In this document: in pieces, positions 34,151 through 40,128 of the stretch
Layout: each line of letters opens with the position of its first letter
Numbering within the stretch: position 1 is the first letter of the stretch
Source: Hallella seregens ATCC 51272
GTDB taxonomy: Bacteria > Bacteroidota > Bacteroidia > Bacteroidales > Bacteroidaceae
Length of the DNA stretch: 41,906 bases
Direction of reading: 5' to 3'
Assembly (NCBI RefSeq): GCF_000518545.1
Contig: NZ_KI912454.1
Location: forward strand, 22,748-64,653
Translations under genes and position numbers: made by a program
Notes under the pieces: model-generated
What the model was told of the DNA's origin: nothing
Database searches by the model: none
The model's input: only the letters and a program-made list of their open reading frames with translations

Positions 34151-35134
34151 ATGAAGGAAATCAGTTGGGGATTTATTGGATGTGGCGAAGTCACCGAGAA
34201 AAAGTCGGGGCCAGCTTTCAATGAGGTTCAGGGCTCACACGTAGAGGCGGTCATGAGCCGGAGTGAAGACAAGGCAAGGTCTTATGCCGAGCGTCATCAC
34301 ATCCGAAAATGGTACACCGACGCCCAGCAGCTGATAGACGATCCGGATGTCAATGCCATCTATATAGCCACTCCACCCTCCAGCCATGCTACATTTGCCA
34401 TTATGTCCATGCGGGCAGGCAAACCCTGCTATGTGGAGAAACCATTGGCTGCCAGCTATGAAGACTGCCTCCGGGTCAACCGCATCAGCGAAGAGACCGG
34501 AGTCCCGTGCTTCGTAGCCTACTACCGGCGTTACCTCCCCTATTTCCAGCGTGTCAGAGATATTGTCAATGCCGGCGAACTGGGCAAGGTGCTCAATGTG
34601 CAGATTCAGTTCTCCGTGCCGCCGCGCGATCTTGATTACAACACAAGGGCCAGCCTGCCTTGGCGCCTCCAGCCCGACATCTCCGGCGGCGGCTATTTCT
34701 ACGATTTGGCCCCTCATCAGTTGGATCTGCTTCAGGACTTGTTTGGCATTATCATACGCGCCCATGGCTATCCAACCAACCGCGCCCATCTCTACAAGGC
34801 CGAAGACACCATCAGTGCGGCCTATATATTTGCCAACGGCATCTCCGGCAGTGCCTCCTGGTGTTTTGTAGGTCATGAGAGTGCCAAGGAAGATCGCGTT
34901 ACCATAGTTGGCGACAAGGGCACCCTGTCTTTCTCCGTATTCACTTACGATCCGATCCATCTGATTACCAACGAAGGGGATACCTGCATCCAAGTGGAGA
35001 ATCCGCCCTACGTCCAGCTCCCCATCATTCGTTCCGTCATCAGTCACTTGCAGGGATTGGGTGAGTGCAAGTGTACCAGTATCAGTGCCACGCCCGTCAA
35101 CTGGGTGATGGATCGTATTCTGGGCAAATTCTAA
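34151..35134 (+). CDS. Gfo/Idh/MocA-family NAD(P)-dependent oxidoreductase
   Basis: 327 residues. The N-terminal Rossmann domain starts SWGFIGCGEV and has YIATPPSSHATFA. The EKPLA motif (about 96-100) supplies the catalytic Lys of the family. The C-terminal alpha/beta domain has GGGYFYDLAPHQLDLLQDLF (about 179-198) with the paired Asp/His. No export signal, so it is cytosolic. Family members oxidise or epimerise sugars and inositols. It follows the glycosidase by 36 bases and precedes the DUF4421 gene by three, so it is probably in one operon and may process the sugar that the glycosidase frees (inference). Confidence 0.9.
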   Translation: MKEISWGFIGCGEVTEKKSGPAFNEVQGSHVEAVMSRSEDKARSYAERHHIRKWYTDAQQLIDDPDVNAIYIATPPSSHATFAIMSMRAGKPCYVEKPLAASYEDCLRVNRISEETGVPCFVAYYRRYLPYFQRVRDIVNAGELGKVLNVQIQFSVPPRDLDYNTRASLPWRLQPDISGGGYFYDLAPHQLDLLQDLFGIIIRAHGYPTNRAHLYKAEDTISAAYIFANGISGSASWCFVGHESAKEDRVTIVGDKGTLSFSVFTYDPIHLITNEGDTCIQVENPPYVQLPIIRSVISHLQGLGECKCTSISATPVNWVMDRILGKF

Positions 35135-35137
35135 TCC

Positions 35138-36238
35138 ATGGACAGGAGCACATTTCAGCGGGCGATGTGTCTGGAGGTTGCTCTTTTGGCGACATTAGTT
35201 GTCCGTGCCCTCGGTGTCGACAGCCTGTCGGCGTCCCATCACCAATTGCGCACCCCTTTCCTGAACCGCATCTATCAGTTTGTGAAAGAGTTCTCTCGGG
35301 TAGACACCAGCTATGTAGAACCGCAGCACTACAATTTCACGCTGATGTTTCAAAACACCAACACTTACGAGGTTTATCATCTTCGCAACGCAGAAGGTCA
35401 GGAATTTGTATTTACCCCGAAACCCTCTTACAAGATAGGGCCTTACTTCGGGTGGCGCTGGATTTTTCTGGGCTACACCATCGACCTCACCCATCTTGGG
35501 GGCGAAAACAAGCAAGACTTCAACCTCAGCCTGTACAGCAACCAGATAGGAGTAGATTTGTTCTATCGCAAGTCGGGCGACGATTATCGCGTCAGCCGCG
35601 TATTCTTGGGCAAGAAATACAACACCGATGCCATGCGTGGTGCCGAGTTCGACGGTTTCCGCAGCAGCATCAAGGGCTTTAACCTTTACTATATTTTCAA
35701 TCACCGTAAGTTCTCCTATCCTGCTGCCTACAGCCAGAGCACCGTGCAGCGGCGTTCCTGTGGCAGTCCCATTGCCGGAATCGGCTATACGCGCCACCAG
35801 CTGAGCGTCGACTGGCAATCGTTGGACAACCTGCTGGCCCAGCGTCTTGGCAACAACTATGCTCCAGAAGCTGTCGATTCCTCGCTCATGTTCTCAAATA
35901 TCAAGTATTCCGACTATTCTCTGTCCGGCGGATATGCCTACAACTGGGTCTTCGCCCACAACTGGCTTTTCGATGCCTCTCTGCAGATGGCCTTGAGCTA
36001 CAAGCAGACCATTGCCGATATGAATAGTTCCACCAAAGGAATCTTCCGCGACTTCGATTTCCACAATATCAACGTGGATGGCATTACGCGTTTGGGCATC
36101 GTCTGGAATAACACCCGTTGGTTCTTTGGCACCAATGCCGTCTTCCATGCCTACAACTATCGTAAGAGCCGTTTCTCCACCAACAATGTCTTTGGCAGTG
36201 TCAACTTCTACGTGGGCTACAACTTTAGCAAACGATAA
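35138..36238 (+). CDS. DUF4421-type outer-membrane barrel-like protein
   Basis: 366 residues with an N-terminal hydrophobic segment (about 9-25: CLEVALLATLVVRALGV) that may be a signal peptide. The body is rich in aromatic beta-strands. Segments such as YFGWRWIFLGYTIDL, NLSLYSNQIGVDLFYRKS and GFNLYYIFNHRKFSYPAAYS, and the ending FYVGYNFSKR, match the DUF4421 pattern known only from Bacteroidetes. Function is unknown. The ending is basic rather than a terminal Phe. It starts three bases after the oxidoreductase stop and ends 19 bases before the DUF1460 gene. Confidence 0.82.
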   Translation: MDRSTFQRAMCLEVALLATLVVRALGVDSLSASHHQLRTPFLNRIYQFVKEFSRVDTSYVEPQHYNFTLMFQNTNTYEVYHLRNAEGQEFVFTPKPSYKIGPYFGWRWIFLGYTIDLTHLGGENKQDFNLSLYSNQIGVDLFYRKSGDDYRVSRVFLGKKYNTDAMRGAEFDGFRSSIKGFNLYYIFNHRKFSYPAAYSQSTVQRRSCGSPIAGIGYTRHQLSVDWQSLDNLLAQRLGNNYAPEAVDSSLMFSNIKYSDYSLSGGYAYNWVFAHNWLFDASLQMALSYKQTIADMNSSTKGIFRDFDFHNINVDGITRLGIVWNNTRWFFGTNAVFHAYNYRKSRFSTNNVFGSVNFYVGYNFSKR

Positions 36239-36257
36239 CCGCTTTCTTCTTTCTGTC

Positions 36258-37286
36258 ATGAAACAGCGTTTCTTCCTCATTTCTTTCTCCGCCCTTTTCA
36301 GCATGATGATTGGGCAGGGTATGATGGCCAAAGCCTCTATCCCCAATTACAGGCGCAGCGACTCTGTCAAGGTGATGCGTCTGTTCCGACAGGCTTCCCG
36401 GCTGGATTCCAACACCAATTTCATGATCTATTTTGCCCGCCAGCTTTGCGGACTGCCCTATGTGGGCAAGACTTTGGAGAAAAACGACAACGAGCGGCTC
36501 GTTGTCAATCTTCGGCAGCTCGACTGCACCACCTACATGGAAACTGTCGCGGCCCTCACGCTGAGCATACGCCAGCGCAAACCCACCTTTGCGGCCTTTT
36601 GCCACAATCTGCAACGGCTCAGATACCGTGGCGGCCAAATAGCCTATACCAACAGGCTCCACTACTTCACGTCATGGATAGAGGAAAACAGCAGGAAAAA
36701 TCTCGTCACCTGCATAGACAGCCCTAATCCGCCGTTCACCGCCACACAGACGGTACGCGCCAACTACATGACTACACACACCAGTCTCTACCCCATGCTG
36801 GTGAAACATCCCGACTGGATTCCGCAAATTGCCACGATGGAGAAAAGCATCACGGGCAAACGGTTCCCTTATATTCCCAAGAGCCAGCTCGCCAATGACA
36901 AACTCTTGCGTCAGACCATCCACGACGGCGACATCATCGTTATCCTCACTTCCAGACGAGGTCTCGACACCAGTCATATCGGCATTGCCGTCTGGCATGC
37001 CGACGGTCTTCATCTGCTCAATGCTTCCAGCATCCGCCATCGTGTGGTCGAAGAACCCAAGCTCTTCAGCCGATACATGCGCGAGCATCCCTCACACATA
37101 GGCATACGCGTGGTACGGTTGAATACGCCTAAAAAAGCCACATCAATACCGATTAAAAGTAAGATTTGCGAGGGTAAAAACAAGTCGAACCCCCAATTAA
37201 ACCTACTGATTTCCAGATTTGAGCGGAATACGGGAGTCGAACCCGCCTCCCAGGCTTGGGAAGCCCGTGCACTACCGATGTGCTAA
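36258..37286 (+). CDS. DUF1460 (N-acetylmuramoyl-L-alanine amidase-like) secreted protein
   Basis: About 342 residues from the ATG at 36258, which starts a signal peptide (MKQRFFLISFSALFSMMIG). The DUF1460 core is clear: FARQLCGLPYVGKTLE, then the catalytic Cys in LDCTTYMETV (about Cys90) and His in TSHIGIAVWH (about His239), with LLNASS following. Homologues have an NlpC/P60-like fold and act on cell-wall peptides. The family normally ends near GIRVVRLN (about 281-288). Here the frame continues about 55 residues, through KKATSIPIKSKICEGKNKSN and then antisense through tRNA-Gly (from 37222), stopping at 37284-37286. The original stop codon seems to have been lost. Confidence 0.85.
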   Translation: MKQRFFLISFSALFSMMIGQGMMAKASIPNYRRSDSVKVMRLFRQASRLDSNTNFMIYFARQLCGLPYVGKTLEKNDNERLVVNLRQLDCTTYMETVAALTLSIRQRKPTFAAFCHNLQRLRYRGGQIAYTNRLHYFTSWIEENSRKNLVTCIDSPNPPFTATQTVRANYMTTHTSLYPMLVKHPDWIPQIATMEKSITGKRFPYIPKSQLANDKLLRQTIHDGDIIVILTSRRGLDTSHIGIAVWHADGLHLLNASSIRHRVVEEPKLFSRYMREHPSHIGIRVVRLNTPKKATSIPIKSKICEGKNKSNPQLNLLISRFERNTGVEPASQAWEARALPMC

Positions 37287-37292
37287 TTCCGC
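37222..37292 (-). tRNA. tRNA-Gly (CCC anticodon)
   Basis: 71 bases. The acceptor GCGGAAT (37286-37292 on the complement) pairs with ATTCCGC, with discriminator T. D-arm GCAC/GTGC. The anticodon arm CGGGC-TTCCCAA-GCCTG gives anticodon CCC. T-arm GCGGG-TTCGACT-CCCGT. All arms pair. CCA is not encoded. The last 65 bases or so of the upstream DUF1460 open frame run antisense through it. Confidence 0.95.
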
Positions 37293-37313
37293 AATTTCAA
37301 ATCTTGATATTGG

Positions 37314-37386
<73 letters not shown>

Positions 37387-37397
37387 ATTTGCGATTG

Positions 37398-37429
37398 CAA
37401 AGGTATCATATTTTTTTTAATGCTCCAAA
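37398..37429 (-). promoter_or_regulatory. Promoter for the tRNA-Thr/tRNA-Gly pair
   Basis: On the minus strand, TTTG at 37426-37429 (-33) and TACCTTTG at 37398-37405 (-7), spacing 20. The first tRNA base is at 37386, so transcription starts only a few bases before the mature end. Confidence 0.75.
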
Positions 37430-37457
37430 TTTTCGGAGTAAAAATATAGCATGTGCA

Positions 37458-37757
37458 TTTTTTAGACAGAACAAGATATTGAGTATATGGCTGCGCGGTG
37501 AGGTTTTAGACAGAACAACATATTGAACATATAGCTGCGCGGTGAATGTGTACATGGGGTTTAATGTGTGATATTGCCGTGCGAGCCGGCCCCTACATCA
37601 AAACCTCGTATGCACATTCATCGCGCAGCATCTGTGAAATCTGTGCAATCTGTGAGAAAATACCTCGCGTGGAATCTGCGGGAGAACGCCACGTATGGAA
37701 TCGGTGTGTCCTTTTTCATCGCGCAGCCATATGTTCAAATATGTTGTTCTGTCTAAA
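37458..37757. repeat. 43-bp sequence in two direct copies and one inverted copy
   Basis: Copy A is at 37458-37501, copy B at 37504-37546, and the inverted copy C at 37716-37757. The shared core is TTTAGACAGAACA, then A/T-rich ATATTGA.ATAT, then GCTGCGCG(G/A)TGA. B and C form a long inverted repeat enclosing about 170 bases that contain another TCATCGCGCAGC fragment (near 37619-37630). Transcribed, the segment could fold into a large stem. It resembles a small non-coding mobile element, but no target duplication is visible. Confidence 0.8.
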
Positions 37758-37761
37758 GAAT

Positions 37762-37791
37762 CGCGGGCCGTGTCTCACGACACAGTCCGCG
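37762..37791 (-). terminator. Imperfect GC-rich hairpin, possible terminator of the DUF6261-like gene
   Basis: GTGTC-TCAC-GACAC with flanking CGCGGGCC/AGTCCGCG arms, imperfectly paired. On the minus strand it is followed by GATTCTTT. It lies about 270 bases past the gene's stop codon, which weakens the assignment. Confidence 0.35.
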
Positions 37792-37979
37792 CAAAAAGAG
37801 ATATTATAAAAACATGATATAGGGGTGTATTGTAGTTACCTTGTCTGTGTAAAGGGATGGACAGCAGCACGGTCGTGTCTGTTCATACAACCGTCATTGA
37901 TGGGGTTGGCAAAGACAACTGGGAACAACAGATAACAACATTTATACCGTGGCGCAGCGTTGTTTGTTGTTGTTCATCG

Positions 37980-38050
37980 TTGTCTTTTGAACCCATGCGA
38001 CATGTCATTGCCTTTTGAACCCATGCGAAATGCCGTTGTCTTTTGAATCC
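37980..38050. repeat. 28-bp tandem repeat, two and a half units
   Basis: Units start at 37980, 38008 and 38036. Each begins TTG(T/C)CTTTTGAACCCATGCG; the third is cut after CTTTTGAATCC. It directly follows the DUF6261-like stop codon. Confidence 0.75.
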
Positions 38051-38058
38051 GCCGTGCT

Positions 38059-39006
38059 TCACCCCTCGACTTTCTCGTACACAAAGAGGGAGCCGTTCTT
38101 GTTCTGCCCCACCCAGATGGTCTTGGGCTGGCCGTCGGGCGTGGTCTGGCCCGCCACGGCAAGCTCGTAATGTCGCTTCGTGCCCGTCCCCTCAGTACGT
38201 CCCGTGAACGACAGGCTGCCGGCCGCAAGCCCCAGCTGCTGCTCCAGCGCGGCGAAACCCGGCCGCAGATGCGCCTCGTGCTCAGCCCGCCGGCGGTCGC
38301 GTGCCGTCTGCGACGTGCCCGCGCGGTGGGCCAAGAGCGTGCGGCGGTTGTCCACCAAGTTGTTGTACTGCGTGATGAGCGCGGCGATGGGGGCCGAGGG
38401 CTCCAGCTCGTCCAGCGCCTCGACGCGGCGCAGCACGGCCGACAGCGCACGGTCTGTCGCGGCCCGCAGCTGCTTCACGTCGAACGCGCCCACCGTCACG
38501 CCCGTCTTGAGCTGCGCGTGGAAGAGCTTGTCGAACACCGTGTTGTCCATCTCCAGCCGGTTCACGTACAGGTCGGCGTCGATCTTCGTCACGTGCTGTG
38601 CCACGTCGTCCGTGCCCAGGTCGGCCACGAGGTTGCGGATGAGCCCCGTCTCCTTGTCGTAGTTCGATGCCGTGACGTTGGGATAGGCCTCCATCACGCG
38701 GTTCACGGCCTCGGCGGCGGCCAGCGTGGCCGCGTCCGTGCTGTGCAGGTGCAGGGCCACGGCGAGCCGCAGTGCCTGGTACGACCTGTCGCGCCGCTCG
38801 TCGGCCTCGCGCATCTTCTGCGTGTTGGGCTCCGTGCGTGGCTGGTTCAGGGCCTTGTCCTCGGCGGCTACGGCAGCCTCAAGCGGCCTGAGCACGGCGG
38901 TGAGTTTCTCGGTCTTTGCCTCCTTGCAGAGTGTGAGCACGCGGTCGGCAAACTGGTAGTGCTCCATGTTGTGGAGCTGGCTTTTTTGAACAGGTTTAAT
39001 TTCCAT
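38059..39006 (-). CDS. DUF6261-like protein of unknown function
   Basis: 315 residues, no signal peptide. The N-terminal part has QLHNMEHYQFADRVLTL, as in the Bacteroidetes DUF6261 family, followed by long alpha-helical, Ala/Leu-rich segments (about 30-265) with RYLEMDNTVFDKLF-like (NRLEMDNTVFDKLFHAQLK) and QYNNLVDNRRTLLAHRAG. The C-terminal 50 residues are different: a beta-rich segment (KRHYELAVAGQTTPDGQPKT, IWVGQNKNGSLFVYEK). The gene is high in GC compared with its neighbours. It is bracketed by two repeat arrays (28-bp downstream, 41-bp upstream). No promoter of the usual type was seen; the upstream 40 bases lead straight into the array. Confidence 0.78.
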   Translation of the reverse strand: MEIKPVQKSQLHNMEHYQFADRVLTLCKEAKTEKLTAVLRPLEAAVAAEDKALNQPRTEPNTQKMREADERRDRSYQALRLAVALHLHSTDAATLAAAEAVNRVMEAYPNVTASNYDKETGLIRNLVADLGTDDVAQHVTKIDADLYVNRLEMDNTVFDKLFHAQLKTGVTVGAFDVKQLRAATDRALSAVLRRVEALDELEPSAPIAALITQYNNLVDNRRTLLAHRAGTSQTARDRRRAEHEAHLRPGFAALEQQLGLAAGSLSFTGRTEGTGTKRHYELAVAGQTTPDGQPKTIWVGQNKNGSLFVYEKVEG

Positions 39007-39045
39007 TTTGCTAAAGGTTTAAGTGAAAGATTATGGTGGAATATT

Positions 39046-39240
39046 TTTCCAAGGGGTTGGAAGCGCAGCCGATGGATTTTTTTCGCTTTCCAAGGGGTTG
39101 GAAGCGCAGCCGATGGATTTTTTTCGCTTTCCAAGGGGTTGGAAGTGCAGCCGATGGATTTTTTTCGCTTTTCAAGGGGTTGGAAATGCAGCTGGTGGCA
39201 TTTTTTGGCTTTCCAAGGGGTTGGAAGCGCATTTTTTCTC
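39046..39240. repeat. 41-bp tandem repeat, five units
   Basis: Units start at 39046, 39087, 39128, 39169 and 39210 (the last partial). Each contains CCAAGGGGTTGGAA, with CCAA/TTGG able to pair, then GCGCAGCCGATGG and a run of seven T. Unit 4 differs most (TTCAAGGGG, CTGGTGGCA). Because the unit has 41 bases, successive units are in different frames, so the open frames that cross it are not meaningful. A related CCAAGCCCTTGGATGG follows at 39253-39268. It sits in the 5' region of the DUF6261-like gene. Confidence 0.93.
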
Positions 39241-39369
39241 TTTTTCCGCCCGTCCAAGCCCTTGGATGGGCAGGGAACAGGTTTCTTCGAGTCCGGGGAG
39301 TCGTTACAGGACAGCAGTCCTTGCCATGACACACCCTGTATCGGTAGATGGAATTTTGCACGCTCTAAC
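39241..39369. other. Gap between the 41-bp array and the toxin-antitoxin promoter
   Basis: I see no gene here. The left end has the CCAAGCCCTTGG relic of the array; the rest is unremarkable sequence. Confidence 0.4.
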
Positions 39370-39399
39370 TTGCACTTCCCGATTTTTTGCTTATATTTG
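39370..39399 (+). promoter_or_regulatory. Promoter for the toxin-antitoxin pair
   Basis: TTG at 39370-39372 and TATATTTG at 39392-39399, spacing 19, an excellent match. The antitoxin ATG is at 39435. Confidence 0.7.
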
Positions 39400-39434
39400 C
39401 AACATGAATCGATAAACAAGAAAGAGGCAGAACA

Positions 39435-39686
39435 ATGACTACACTACAACTTGACGCGGCCATTCACCGCGAACTGAGCTATATCGTGGGCGACGAAACG
39501 ATGATGGAACAGGCGCTGCGCGCGTTGCGCCGCATACGTCGTGACCGTAAGAAAGAACAGCAACGGCAGGCCGACTCCGACGAAGAAATCGAAGCGAGGC
39601 TGCGCCGGGCGTTCTCGGAACTGAAAGACCTGAAAGCCGGCACACTGCAAGCCCGCCCGTTAGAAGAACTGCTCCATGAGTTATAG
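39435..39686 (+). CDS. Putative type II antitoxin
   Basis: 83 residues. A short N-terminal segment (TTLQLDAAIHRELSYIVGDE) could form a ribbon-helix-helix-like start, and a highly charged helical body (RALRRIRRDRKKEQQRQADS, then EEIEARLRRAFSELKDLKAG) follows. The C-terminal PLEELLHEL would wrap the toxin. It overlaps the toxin gene by 11 bases, the classic antitoxin-first order. Function is inferred mainly from the partner; it resembles small Bacteroidales antitoxins but I cannot name the family. Confidence 0.78.
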   Translation: MTTLQLDAAIHRELSYIVGDETMMEQALRALRRIRRDRKKEQQRQADSDEEIEARLRRAFSELKDLKAGTLQARPLEELLHEL

Positions 39687-40020
39687 CCTGCGCACCATTC
39701 CGTCGTTCGACCGCGATGCCAAGCGGCTCGCCAAGCGATACCGCTCGCTGCGCGACGACCTGTCGAGGCTCGCCCGTGAGTTGCAGCAAGATCCCTTGCA
39801 GGGCACCGACCTTGGCGGCGGCATCCGCAAAATCAGATTTGCCATCGCCTCGAAGCAGAGCGGCAAGCGTGGCGGCGCAAGGGTCATTGTCCATGTGGAA
39901 CTGCTGGCCCAGACCGACGGTGGCACCGTCTGCTTTCTTGCCCTTTACGACAAGTCGGACCGGAGCACCATCTCCGACAATGCCATTCGCCAACTACTCA
40001 TAGAGGCAGGCATTGTTTGA
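39676..40020 (+). CDS. RelE/ParE-superfamily toxin (YafQ/RelE-like)
   Basis: 114 residues. The opening YSLRTIPSFDRDAKRLAKRY, then LARELQQDPLQGTDLGGGIRKIRF and a late VHVELLAQTDGGTVCFLALYDKSD strand follow the RelE-fold order: helix pair, then the central sheet with the GxxxRKIR motif, then YDKS. Members cleave ribosome-bound mRNA or poison gyrase. The relevant catalytic His/Lys/Tyr set of RelE is not fully apparent, so the mode of action is open. The TGA lies in the loop of the terminator at 40004-40034. Confidence 0.82.
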   Translation: MSYSLRTIPSFDRDAKRLAKRYRSLRDDLSRLARELQQDPLQGTDLGGGIRKIRFAIASKQSGKRGGARVIVHVELLAQTDGGTVCFLALYDKSDRSTISDNAIRQLLIEAGIV

Positions 40021-40034
40021 TGCCTGCCTTTTTT
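40004..40034 (+). terminator. Rho-independent terminator overlapping the toxin stop codon
   Basis: AGGCAGGCAT at 40004-40013 pairs with ATGCCTGCCT at 40020-40029 and is followed by TTTTT. The toxin's last four codons form the left arm, and its stop codon is in the loop and the first base of the right arm. Confidence 0.88.
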
Positions 40035-40128
40035 CATGGTATAGGGTGTGTCAGTATGTCAAAGAGCGAGGGATTTCGGGTGATCTTAACACCACCCGAA
40101 ATAAACCGAATGAATCAAATCAATCGAA

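Larger units (their letters stand above)
37430..38058. other. Repeat-rich 629-base stretch without a recognised gene
   Basis: No convincing protein gene. It contains three copies of a 43-bp sequence (two direct, one inverted), short variations on AATCTGTG (37637-37660), a GC-rich imperfect hairpin at 37762-37791 and a 28-bp tandem repeat at 37980-38050. An 87-residue open frame at 37546-37809 lies wholly between and across these repeats and is unsupported. Confidence 0.6.

Noticed and set aside
37546..37809. 87-codon frame in the repeat-rich gap
   Set aside because: It spans the inverted 43-bp repeat and microrepeat sequence and has no start signals or family similarity.
38170..39438. A 422-codon plus-strand frame over the DUF6261-like gene and the 41-bp array
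   Set aside because: Composition is Val/Leu/Arg/His shadow-like in the first part and translated repeat in the second. It conflicts with the minus-strand gene, which has a family resemblance.
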